This document shows positions 47,014 through 60,500 of a DNA stretch of 64,000 bases, piece after piece. The notes beneath the pieces were generated by a model. That model was not told where the DNA came from, searched no databases, and saw only the letters and a list, made by a program, of their open reading frames with translations. The position numbers and the translations under genes were made by a program. How positions within the stretch are numbered: position 1 is the first letter of the stretch; every line of letters begins with the position of its first letter. Source of the DNA: Osedax fenrisi (lineage: Eukaryota > Annelida > Polychaeta > Sabellida > Siboglinidae); assembly GCA_964019155.1 (NCBI GenBank), contig OZ025239.1:80925916-80989915 (forward strand), read 5' to 3'.

Positions 47014-49645
47014 AAAGAAAGTAAAGTATATAGTTGTATTATTTTATTGCATTATCTCGATTTTAACAAAGTAAGATATTTCATTTTTAATATGTTTAGA
47101 TATGTATAGGCTTTGAAATTACAATAATGAAATTACAATTATCAATATATATATACATATAGTATGTAGAGAATACTTTGAATTTATCAACATATTACTG
47201 GAAACTTATTTAAAGATAGGTTAGAGAAGTTATTCTAACAAAATACACAGAATTGTACCATGAATTACAGATATTACTGAACGTTATGTTATTTAGAATT
47301 TTTCTAGAGCTTGCAAGATCATGATTATGATCTTGTGTATTCTTTGTTCATTTTTATAATCATTCATATCCTTAAGGATTCATATTTTTAATAATATTAA
47401 ATCTAATAAAAGATTATAAACTAACTAATTAATATTTTCATGAATATTCCCTATATTTATTAGTGAAATTTATTTTTCAATCAAAAATATACAAATATAT
47501 AATTATCATTTGATCATTATGTAATATATATATATATCAATATCAATATCCATAATTATCCAAATATACATATTACAAAAGCCTTTGATATTAATTAAAT
47601 AGAACAATTAATAACAATTTTATTAACAAGTAAAATCTAATATTATTTTGATTTGAAAATGTCCTTACAGAATTGATTTATCAAATAAAGTATATTTATA
47701 GAATTTCAATATAATATCCAATAGTTTACAAATAATAATCATATCTGTTGCACACATAGATTTGTATTTTTAAAATTGGGTAAACTATAAATCTATGGTT
47801 ACATAAAACAGAATAATATAATGTCTTTTAATAATATAATTTGTATTATTAGTTTAATATATTATCACATATATATATATTTATAATATTTACTGAATAT
47901 ATATTTTATAAATTTAATATATAATATTTAACCAAATTATATTAACTAATTTATGGATATTTTAGGATATTTTAGGATATTTAACTAATTAATATATTAC
48001 ATTTAATTAGATATATTCAAAGAGTATAGTGCTTGATAATATATATTTTCTATTAGTTAATTTTAGCTATTTATTTGAAAAATGTAGATTATAATATTAA
48101 TATAATATTATTATTTTTCATCAAATCAATATGATATATATGATTAAATTAAAAATAAAATAAAAATAAGAATTTATATTAATATCAAAGATAAATGAAT
48201 TGTAACAAATATTTTAATACTGCCAATAGATGTCATCCTAAATAAGTTTGTTTATCAAAATAATTTGTAATAATTTATGTTTTAAATGATATTAAACGGT
48301 ATTATAATTAATTAATGCATATAATTTAATAAATTATGATTTGTACATACTATACATATTAATTAATATAGATCAGAATTTTAATATAGCTATAAATGAT
48401 ATTTAATATTATAATGTGTACAATTCAAAATGGCGTTCTTGTATTTTACAATGTATCATGTAGTTTCGATTTAAATTATATGGTACGTTATTAATGTAAT
48501 GTATAATATACTTAAACAAACTTATAATTATCAAAGTTATTATTTAAATGCAATATATCTTTTAAAAGAAATAATAAAATCAAATATTTTACAATAAAAA
48601 CCTTTTAACATTTGAAAAAGATTTTATTATATTTGTAAAATAATTTTACAAATATAACAATATACTTCTAAATACATGGTATTATTATCTATAGTTATTT
48701 AATAATTAACAAAATATACAATGATATTTATTAGTTGTTATTTAAGTATGTATTCAATTTTATATATTTATAAAAAATATATTAAAAATGGACCGCAAAG
48801 TAAAATGGACAGTAACTTATTTTTTAAATCCTTACAATATATTGCATTGTATACGGTTTTCACTTTAACCATTCACATATGGTTGCACACACATATATAT
48901 ATATATATATATAATTTAATATACTAATTTAAGTGTATTGTCCTTTGTGTATAAAGTTTCATAAATTTAATAAATAAACTAAAACCATAAATTCATTTTA
49001 TTATTTTATATATATATATAATACATATATTTCATATACAAATAAATATCACTTATATTACATCATAGTATATATGTATATACGTAGCTATAATACCATT
49101 ATTGTAAAATAATTTAAATTACAATAATTTTTCATTGTTCTTAAAAAATATACTTTTTAGTTTTCATTTCTATAACTCATTAAAATAACAAATTCATATA
49201 TTCATAATTTTGTATATTAATTTATGAAGTAAATTATAAGCATACCAATTATTAAAAATAATAAACCTTAATTTCTATTTGTAGATTTAAAATTAATTAT
49301 TTAAAAAATATATTTATATTATATATATAATTTTAATCGGCTAAATAATAAGTTTTATATAAATATCAATATTTCATTGCAATAATTATAACCTAATTTA
49401 TCATATTATTACATATTAAATATAAATATATAATATACAAGTTGTAATTTAAATTATAGCTTATATATCCCTATAGAAATTATTACACTTTATTGAATTA
49501 ACTTATTGCTTATCTTATAATATCATAAAATATTACTTTACGCTATCTGAATATCGACCCGTAATCAAATCATCAATTCATCGATATATAATTAAGTGCG
49601 TACGCTTCGATAACGCAGTTTGCCGATCTCCACTGAAACGAGAAC
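47014..49645. other. intergenic sequence upstream of the NSD gene
   Basis: AT-rich, with a small hairpin near 48625-48660 (TTTGTAAAATAATTTTACAAA). The promoter of the NSD gene should lie near 49500-49640, but I see no distinct element. Confidence 0.4.
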
Positions 49646-52600
49646 ATGCAATCGGAGGAGGAGATGACGAAGGTCCGAGAAGAAGAAGATCACTCAACCT
49701 CTCAGCAACAGAGTTACGTTGAACAACAGAACCCGATGGTCGACGACTCCAGCGAGAACCACACCCCTTCACCGACCACCATCAACCGCACCAAAAACGT
49801 GCACAACAACTGTAGCTGGCCGGATGTGGACATGGATGAGGTTCCGCAGGTGCCACCCACTAAGGTGGATGTAGAACCGATCAACAGTAAGCAGTCGGAT
49901 GACCATCAGGACAAAGTCGCCGGTCTCTCGGAGAACCACTCGAAGAACGACGACATCGTTACCTCCCCGCCCATTAAACTGAGGATCCGACAGTCGTTTC
50001 ACGATGGCACATTGGATCACATTCCTAATTCTGATATGAATAATAAGGTTAAATATATTTTTTGTATACATATTTACATATTTATATATTTACTTATCTA
50101 TTTATATATTTATTATATTTACTTATATATTTATAATATAAATTTTATATATACATATATATATATATAAATAAATTATAAATACATAATTGAAGAATGT
50201 TTATTTAATAATTTGTATTCTATTTTTAATACCATATGAAAATATAAGATGTGAATTTTGAAAACATTTTAATTTAATTTTTTAAATTTAAAAAAAATAA
50301 AAGTTCATTATTCAACTAATGCTTGCACTTTATACAGTCAGCATGCATAATACATATTATACTTATTTGTATAAATTACATATAATATATATATTATATA
50401 TATATATATATATATAAATTATTATAAATATACTATATGTTTTATAAATTAAATTACTAAAATAATTTAGTATAATTATAAAATTATTAAATATATATCT
50501 GCATATATGATAAAGTTTAGTAATGATAATAATGTTATCAATATTGTAATAGTATTAATAATAATACTGTATTATATATTATGACCGTCCTCTCTAGAAG
50601 TTACTGGAAGGTGTGCATGCAGCCCAGCGCGTCATGGCTGAGGTGGCAAACTCTCTCAGTACTCCCTCGGAACCCCCCGCCGCCCCATCAGAACCTAAGC
50701 AGACGGTAGTGGAACCACCACCGGTAGCAGTAGTCGTTCCAGTAGTTCAAACACCACCACCACCACCTGCCGCCGCATCAACAATACTTGTTGACAGTGC
50801 TATGCAGAAGCAAAGACAACAGGTACAACAGCCGTCGTTCCAGTCTGCCAGAGAAACCGACAACAAAACACTTCTTGGCGGAGGTAAATGTACGTCTAGT
50901 ATGAACTTATAGTCGTTGTTGTTGTCTCCTCGTAGATATACTAATACTATAGTACTACTAACGCTATAGTACTAACGCTATAGTACTGACCAATAGCGCG
51001 CTGTAATCACGCCCCCAATCTACGCCTCACAAACATCTCCTCATGCGTTTCATAGCGTTTCGTATTTCGCGATCACTATCATTTTTTTTATTTACCATAC
51101 TCTTCTTTCATTCATTCATTATTAATGTCAGTGTAAGCGATGTAGCTATCAAGCACAATCAGTTGTAGCACTGAATAAACTGAACTAAGCTAAGCTTATA
51201 TTTATATAGATTATAATTTCATTGCAATATATTGTGTATTTTAGATCATTTTTTCAGTTTTTAACTGCAATATTATATTAAAGGCATGATCTTCCAATGT
51301 AAATAGATGCAGAAGTGAGTTAAGTTGTTTAGCAAAGTAGTGCGTTGTAAAATTCTATGTCTACTACAACATATATTTACCTATTTTTGTTAACTTATAT
51401 ATTAATAATATCTTCATCTGTAAAAGTTTTTTGTAAATACATCATTTATAAGTAATAATATTTAATTTATAAATTTATTTAAAAAAACAATAGTTGACAT
51501 ATTCAACATTATTAGATATTCTAGTTATAATAACAATTACTAAACAAGAAAAAGAAGTATACAAACGCATTTTGTGAAACTTTTATTTTACGCTTGAATG
51601 ATTTTATCGTATTGCATTCATATACATTTAATTTTGTTTACATAATAATTTCTATGTTTATAATTATTAATATATTAAATAATAAGATTGATATGTTAAT
51701 AGTAACAATAAATATAACTAATAATGAATAAAACTAATAATTAATAATAATTAATATTAATTAAAGGACATTTTCTTATCTTATAAAGTATATCATTTCA
51801 TTGGCTAATATGTTTTTATATTTAGTATTACCTTTGTTTATATTATACATGTAAATAAGTAATTATTATTATTAAGTATTTCATTTGCATTTTCAATTGG
51901 TAAAGTAACCTGAATTTTTTTAAACATAATATTTTCATAATATTTTTTACTATACGAATATTTTTTTTTAATATGGTAAAAATACATATTAAATAATTAA
52001 GATAACATAATCAATATAATATATTAATATATTTTATTCCAATGATATAAAATATTATAATATTTTAAAACTGTTTTTAATTTTAAAAATAGATTTAAAA
52101 AATATTTTGTACCTAGTTTTTTTAATAAAAAAAAATCAAATGTTATTTTATCTTATTTATTTTTAAATGTGAGTAATGACAAATATAATGATTTATAAAG
52201 ATAATATATATCCTAAGAAATGTAATTATATAAATTCTATTCTTTCCTGCAGTCATGAATCCATTTAAAATGTTTATAGTTATTACTTTTAACCCTTTTA
52301 TTAACATTAAATACTATATCACTATAATAGAATTACTTTCACCTCTATATGTAGACAGTGTACTAATGGACATTATTAACATTATTAATTTCAGCTATTG
52401 ATTATATATTTATTGTAAATTATATATTTATAAAATAACTAATATATATTTAAAAATTATTATATTTTTTTTTATTTAAATCATAATTCTAATATCAGAT
52501 GATAAATAATAATGTCTAAATTCCCCTTTGTTACATAATGAATACTTTGCTACATAATCTATTTTCAGTGTCTCAATTGAGTCCCATGGTAGGCCGACCT

Positions 52601-53704
52601 ACTAAAACTAAAGGAAATATTAAGAAATTGATGCAGAAGAAGAGACAATTGGAATCTCCGATAATTCAACAGATGGTTTTTACTAGAATATCATATAGGT
52701 GTTGTTGTTACATATAATATGCGATGGATTTCTAGTTGTTACTAATATATGACGTATATGTCAATATTAATGATGTATATATTTTGTGTGATTTGATCGC
52801 AAATCTCCATTCATACTATGAATAACTTACTGGTAACTAAGTATCATCTCGTGTTCCACGCACACACAGTCACCTCTACCCGAAGGTCAGTGGCGCTGGT
52901 CTCTCGGTGACCTTTTGTGGGCCAAGGTCAGTGGACATCCTTGGTGGCCTTGCCTAGTTGCAGACGATCCGTTTGACAAAGCTCATCGCCGATGTAAAGG
53001 TACCAACCCTCGCACACACGTAACGCCCCCGCCTCTATCCACATCTAGCCACCTCTATCCACATCTCTTCATTGCATACTATTTTATTACGTCAACAATG
53101 TAACATTTATTCCTATTCATAGAGGGCAGTACCAGACGTACATATCACGTTCAATACTTTGGCAACGAAGGAGAGCGTGGTTGGATCATCGAAAACTCAA
53201 CTATAGAGTTCAAAGGTTGCTTGTACTTTATTATTTCAATACTTTAATTTATACTTATTTACTTATATTTTCGGGTACTTATTTTTTTATTGTATTTTAA
53301 AAATATATAAAAAATTGTGTAAGTTAATAATGCTCTAGATATATATACATTATTTATTGATATATAAATAAAGTTTAATGGTAGTCAATTACTTTGTTTT
53401 TCTTCAATATTAAATATTTAAATCCATTCACACTTTTTAATATTGCAATTTTCACAATTTTGTAATAAACAAAATTGAATGTATTATAATGTGTTATTTC
53501 AGTATTATTAAGGCCCTGTCACAGTTTACATACTGATTGGACCACATTTACCAGATGTTTTCAAAATACAATATATATAGATATAGGAAAATATATGTCT
53601 ATTCAGAATACTTGTCACAATAGAACTATTATCTGAATTAAGTCAGTTTTTTTTGTATAGTATACACATTATATAGTACAATAGTATTACAATAGAACAT
53701 TCAT

Positions 53705-53739
<35 letters not shown>

Positions 53740-54488
53740 TTATATATATCTTTATACATATATCTAATAATATATATATTTTTTTTAAATTATTATTTAT
53801 AAATCAATTTATGAAACCATTTGAAATATTATTTTCTATAAAGTAATACAAATTATCAAAAAATATCAAATAGATTTTCCTGTAGAGCAACGAATGCATA
53901 GAGTGAAAATATTTATCACTGAGTAATATGCATTTGAGATTTCATAGCATAATATTTGTAATAATTATTTCTTAACTTTTATAAGCTTATTTATTATCTA
54001 TCACATTACATTTATAAATTACTATAATGATGTGTATAATATATAATAGTATCTATATAATAATGTACTATAATAAATATTACTATATTCATATTATATA
54101 AAAATGTATATATAAATGAAATATATTTCTACTTTTTTAAATATAGTAAGGTCATATAAAATGTTTTTATGTGATTTATATATCTTTTTGGATGCAAATT
54201 TTTCATAGATACTAAATTACACAATTAAATTATAGTTTTATGGAATAATATTTATTTTTTATTTGTATGATATTTAACCATTTATACACTGCGACATGGC
54301 CTTAAGTTAGTATTATTGATTTTTAAATTTAAATTACTTTTAATGGAGCAATAGATCAGAATTTCAAAAATATAAATAAAATATTATTTTTATAATAAAT
54401 CTTAAAAATAAAGTTATATGCATTATGTTTCTCCATGAAATATAACATTAAATAATATATTAAACATTTAATATAGCAAATTTAATAT

Positions 54489-54526
<38 letters not shown>

Positions 54527-57500
54527 CATACCATTAAATAAACTTTAAACTTGATTTACTTAAAATAATTGTTTTTAATTGTTGTTCTACATTCACATGA
54601 ATACAGTACAGTAATAGGCAATATTTGTACTTTACATTTTCATTATATCACCATAACATATACGTTTCAGTAATTATCATTTTTTCTAAATGATGTTAAT
54701 CATAATTTTTAAATTTGTAAATGTACATACAAATTTACAAATTTTGAATATTTTCTCATATAATTTTTATAAATATAGATTAAAACATAAAAAATATACC
54801 CATAAAACAGCAAATTCTATTCTATTATACCTTTTTAGTGATAACAATTTTCAAACAAATTTTGATTTAATTATTCTAATATTTTTTTTTTAATTATAAA
54901 ATTTAATATTAAAAGGGGTGAATCATGTTTAGTGGCCTATTATTCTTATCTTTTACATTAAAATACAATAATATAGTAAGTGTATATATATATATATATT
55001 GCCAATATATTTATATATAAAATATATAAATGGATTTATAGGAAAGCAAGAGTTTATGAAATATTGCCAGGCGATGATTCTCAAGAACAAAAAAGACAAA
55101 GAAAAGTACACCATCAAGGTTTGTATACGACTAATCCGATCCGATGTTGACCTATAACCTCTGCCGTGTACGTTTCAAGGTCAACCGTAGAAAGGCGTGG
55201 GAGTTCGCCGTCTCTTCCGCTCAACAAGCTTTGCCCATGGATCCCGATGATCGTATTCAGAATTTTGCGTTTGTGTACACGCCCCTACCCCCTTCGGTTA
55301 GTCACGGCCTCATGTAGTGCCCCATCACCCGCAGAACAGGCTATATAGTGCTGCTGCCAATACTATTTTGTTTAAAGGAGCAAGTGTTAAATAAAACATC
55401 TTGATTTGTTCAATTACAATTACATATTACACAAGCGCCATCTCTATAGTAGTCAGAGAGCTAGCTTATACTAACAACCCCACCCCCCCGTACCCCATGT
55501 AGCCGGTGATATCTCACGGGGCCTCTAAACGTAACCACGAGAGTTCCTCTTCGGGTGATATGACCCCGTCCTCTAAGAGAAACCGTCGGTCAACCAACTC
55601 TTCAGAGACTGCTTCCGACAGACACGACAATGCTATGGCTGACAGGGATGCCACTCAATTCTCAGTCTTTGTCAGGGTTAGTCCACACTAAATTGTGTAT
55701 GTGTATCTACTAATGGATGCAGATATTTTGTATTTTATGGTTTTGAAATATTAGCATATTAAAATCATATATAAATCATGTTTTCACTTAAGGGCATACC
55801 GCCACACGCATGCAATGTGCTGAATTCACAAATATTTTAAAAAATGTTATTTATTTTTTGTTCCATAATATTAATAATGATAGTGTTTTTTAGTATGTGT
55901 ACAAATTTTAGACATGAATTCAATCTAGAAATAGCATAAAAAGTAGTTTTTTGACCATACTATTCAAAAATAAAAGTACTAATATTTTATTTATTATTTA
56001 TTTAGTGTTCCTGACTAATTTATTTTAGTTTATAATGTTTTATAACTTATATATTACCGATTTATATGAAATAAAAACGAGATTGTTTACATTGAATTAT
56101 TCTATATCATTGCACACATAAATGCTATATCATGTGACCATACTGGCCAATTAGAGAGTAGACAGGTGACGCTATATTTGTTTACATTGAAAACTCTGTT
56201 ATTTGCATTTTGATATATTTTCATATATTTTCATTACGGTTTATGATTTTGATTTCATTATTACTTTTACTATATTACTTACTTTATTTGAATATTATAT
56301 ATATTGTATTCACACACATATACATTATATTTTATTATTAGTTATTTGTATTCATATTATTTATTTGTATTCATATTATTCATTTTAGTTATATATATTT
56401 TAGTTTTATATTTATTTTATTTTGTTTACATTAATATTTATACTTTTATATCATTTATACTATATATTATATATAATTATATATACTTATATATATTATA
56501 CATATATTATTCATAATATAAATTATTATTATTCAATTAGTTATTCTTATTTTATAGTTGTTTTCAATTACATTTATATATTTTTAAAATAAAATCAATT
56601 GCTTTTTATGCTAAGTAACTTCAAAGGGAATTTCAAAGGGAATAAATTAATTCGCGCTAGGTATGTGTGTATAAATGTAGAGAACTCAAAAACTATTATA
56701 TGTATCATACTAATTTTTGTAGCATTGTATAAAAAACAAATATATACACAATCCTATAGAACATATAATTCAATATTGTTATATATATAATTGAAAAAAT
56801 ATAAATTTCTATAGAATTTAAATATTAAAAAATATAAAGTTTTTTATGTATATATTTATATATGAATTATACACACTATGAAAAAGTTTATTCTATAGGA
56901 TTATGCATGTGAATGTATTTAATATAATGAAAAAAAAACGAGCTCACTTCATTGAATTGAATGCGCTATGCCTAACTTTGTATATACCCATTATTTGCTA
57001 TCTTAATACATTGTGTGCATGTGTATGCCCTTAAAATATAACTCCCCATTAATCCTGTTTATAGATATATAGAAAAAGTAATAATAATTTTTATATTTTT
57101 TATTTGAATTTCATATAAGATCATTTGTAAATATTTAACAATGTCTATCAAACTGAAAGTTGCATTATTTGCATTCGAACAGTGCTGAATTCCATTAATT
57201 TTTTTTCACATAATGAAAAATTTACCACTTTTATTTTTAAGCTTACATTTAATTTAATGTTGTATAAATCATAGATGTAATAAATATTTTATTAGTAATT
57301 AGACATTCACTATATCCTATTTAATTTTATTATATTTATAGAATATAATATTTTTGGAAATGTTGATAAATGTTATCAATAGTTAAATATCTTATTCAAT
57401 TATGTATATCAATTATATATATTTTATTAAAATAAATATTAAAATAAATATTCAGTAAAAATAATGATATAATTATATTAATTTTTTTGTTCAATATTTT

Positions 57501-60500
57501 CGAATTTAAATAAATATATCTATTGATGTTTTATTTTCAAAGTAATAATAATTTATTATTAACTTTTAATTTATTATTATATTACAGAAAAATATGATAG
57601 CAATATAGAGTATTGTATTATCTTATAAAAAATACTAAATATTGTATACAAATCTAGTTATTAAAAACATCAAAGCATAAATTATATAATATAGTATAAA
57701 AGAATAATTTTTGTTTTTTGTTATGAAAAATTAATTTGAATCATTATTTAATTATTATTTTGTTTACAAATTGTTTATAAAGATAAATTAATTAAAAATA
57801 ATAAATTACATTTATATTTTAAATATATACAAGTGAAATTATTTTTAGACAAACATATATAATTAATATAAAAAGATGAAATTGTATCAAGATAAATTTT
57901 ATATAGTTCACATAATTAGAGTTTGTCAGTGTCAATGGGTGTTTTAGGTTTACAATTTTTTTAAATAATATGTTTGATTGATTGATTAAAATTATCTTGT
58001 GTCAATAAATAATCATATATCTCTAAAATATTCATTAATTTTTATTATTTTATGGAATAAAATAAAATTTTATTATTTTATGATGAACCTGAATTTATTT
58101 TAACATTATTTATCTTTTAATAATTCTAAATTGACACATCAAGTTCATGTTAATATTATGCCTAAAATGAAATGTAAATCATGTTTTTATGTAAAATCGA
58201 TTTCCCAAGTAAGCATATGTTTCAAATGTATATTCAATAATTACAATAATCTTTATGTATGATATTATATTATAATTTAAGAGTATAAATTAATAATACC
58301 AATCACTGAATTGAATCGTCATATTATACCTATCGAGTTACAAGAATATAGCGCCTGCCACGACACACCTCTAGTTACCCCCTCACCCTCACCCTCAGGT
58401 CAGACGTAATGACATGTTCACTAAGGGCGACCTGTCAGATGTCGAGGATCACGGAACAGATACGGACACCCGCATCATGAACAAACTGTTGCAAGACTGG
58501 GAGGTGATGCACGCATCGGAGAAGGCTCGCTTCATACCGATGGGCGTCAACGTTAAACCAGGTACGCGTGCACCCGTAGTCTCTCTCTCTCTCTTACCTT
58601 ACCTCCTCCTCCACTACTACCACCACCACTACCACTACAGTGATTGCTAAGTCTGGTCGGGTGTGCAAACCTACCACTAAGAAGGTGGTGTCAGATCTGC
58701 AGAGCGAAGAGTTCAAGGATATTGATAAACAGGTAACCAACATTGCGACCTGTCGTAGTGTACAACATTTAGTGTTGTATTTCATTAATTAATATATCGG
58801 ACCAGTAAAATAACATAGTTATTAAATTGTAAATTTTATATTTTATGTTATTAAAAATTATATTTTCAATATATACTACACTTTGTAAGAGTAAACTAAA
58901 TATTTAATTTTAAGATAATGTTTAATATACTATTAACTTCTTATTGTGTATATCGGTCTACATTTTTTTATATATAATTTAAAAATAAATATAGATACTA
59001 AAATAACGTCGTTAATCAGTTTGTAAAATTCACTTTTCTATTATCATTGGTGAACCACGTTCCATTAATCACATATCATGTAATTGCCGTAGAACAAGAA
59101 ACCCAGAAAGTCGAGCATTTCGCAAGATGCCCCCGGAACCCCGTACTCCAAAACAAAGAAACCGCCTTCGTCCCTCATGGAAAAGAAAACTCCGAAATCC
59201 GCTAAGGTGGCCAAAGTGAAACGCGAAACTCCTAAAGTAACCCCCCGCGAACATAAGGTACGGTAGCACTGGTACTAATGGTACCCTCGCTAGCACTGGT
59301 ACTAATGGTGGTACCCTCGGTAGTGGTAGTACTAACCACCATTACCACATCTACTGACGTTACCCCTACCCCCCCCCCGCCACCGACTACTTCTACCCCC
59401 CCCCCCCACCCCCCCGTTACTACCACTACCGATGGTACTAGTGCAGCTCTCGTACTAATGGAGCTATCGCGCACTACGAAGGTATCTGAAACCGATGATG
59501 AACAAGATGAAGAGATTGACACCCGACCACAAGAGAACAACCACCTGCCAGACATCACCGATAAGAAGAAGATCAAACAGCCTCACCACCAGACGGAACA
59601 GCAGGACAGTGGCGGCGGTGGTGACGAAACCAAACGTCTCGAGATATATCGACTTCACGCTAGACGAGGCATACAGCGTGAGTCCATCTGCTCAGGATGT
59701 GAACTAGTTGGTGCTACCTTTACATGTGTGGCTATTACATGTGCAGCCTTATTGTTGTTGTAGTAGTGATCACCATCCACTGTTTTATTGTCCCGTTTCG
59801 TGAAGAATGTCAATCTCTTTTTATTCGATCTCTCGAATGTTGATCTCTCTTTCTTTTTTCGGTGGAAAAGTATCTACGTATACGCATTTTAAAATACATT
59901 TTATTTGAAATTTTTATTCAATTTTATCCAATTCAATTTTATCTATTCAATTTTTACGACCCAATAAATGGAAATTTATTAAATATAAAATTTTTATTTT
60001 TTAAAATTAATTATAAATCTTATATAGATGTAAAATATATATTTATAAAATTGTTATTTAATTTAAAAATATTTAACAATAGTTTTTTTAAATAATCTAA
60101 ATAATAATATTTCTAAAATATATATCTAATTATTATAACACAGTATATAAGTTATTTTTTCTCAATATGTTAATGCTCTACCAATCAATACACACATATA
60201 TAGTACTATACACTTTACTAATGCTGATGATAATGAAACAATAGAAATGTATATGAAGTATTCTAAAATAAGTAATATTAAATGTGGGTTGTTTTATGTT
60301 TAGTTCTATTTTAAAATTAAATTAATTTAATATGATTATTTAAATTTGTAAAATAACATCTACAATTATTCTAATCTGGATCTAATCTCTTAGGTCACCG
60401 ACATCTAGTTTAGGTATACTAACATTCCGTTTCCTATGTATTAGATTGATTAATTATTATAGAACACCTTTCTTACATGGTGGTTGTACTAAAAAGTCAT

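Noticed and set aside
59495..59707. Alternative NSD exon 12 frame ending in SRYIDFTLDEAYS with a good GTGAGT donor
   Set aside because: It is not in phase with exon 11 and does not supply the first Cys pair of the PHD finger; the frame giving ICSGCEL joins both neighbours in phase.
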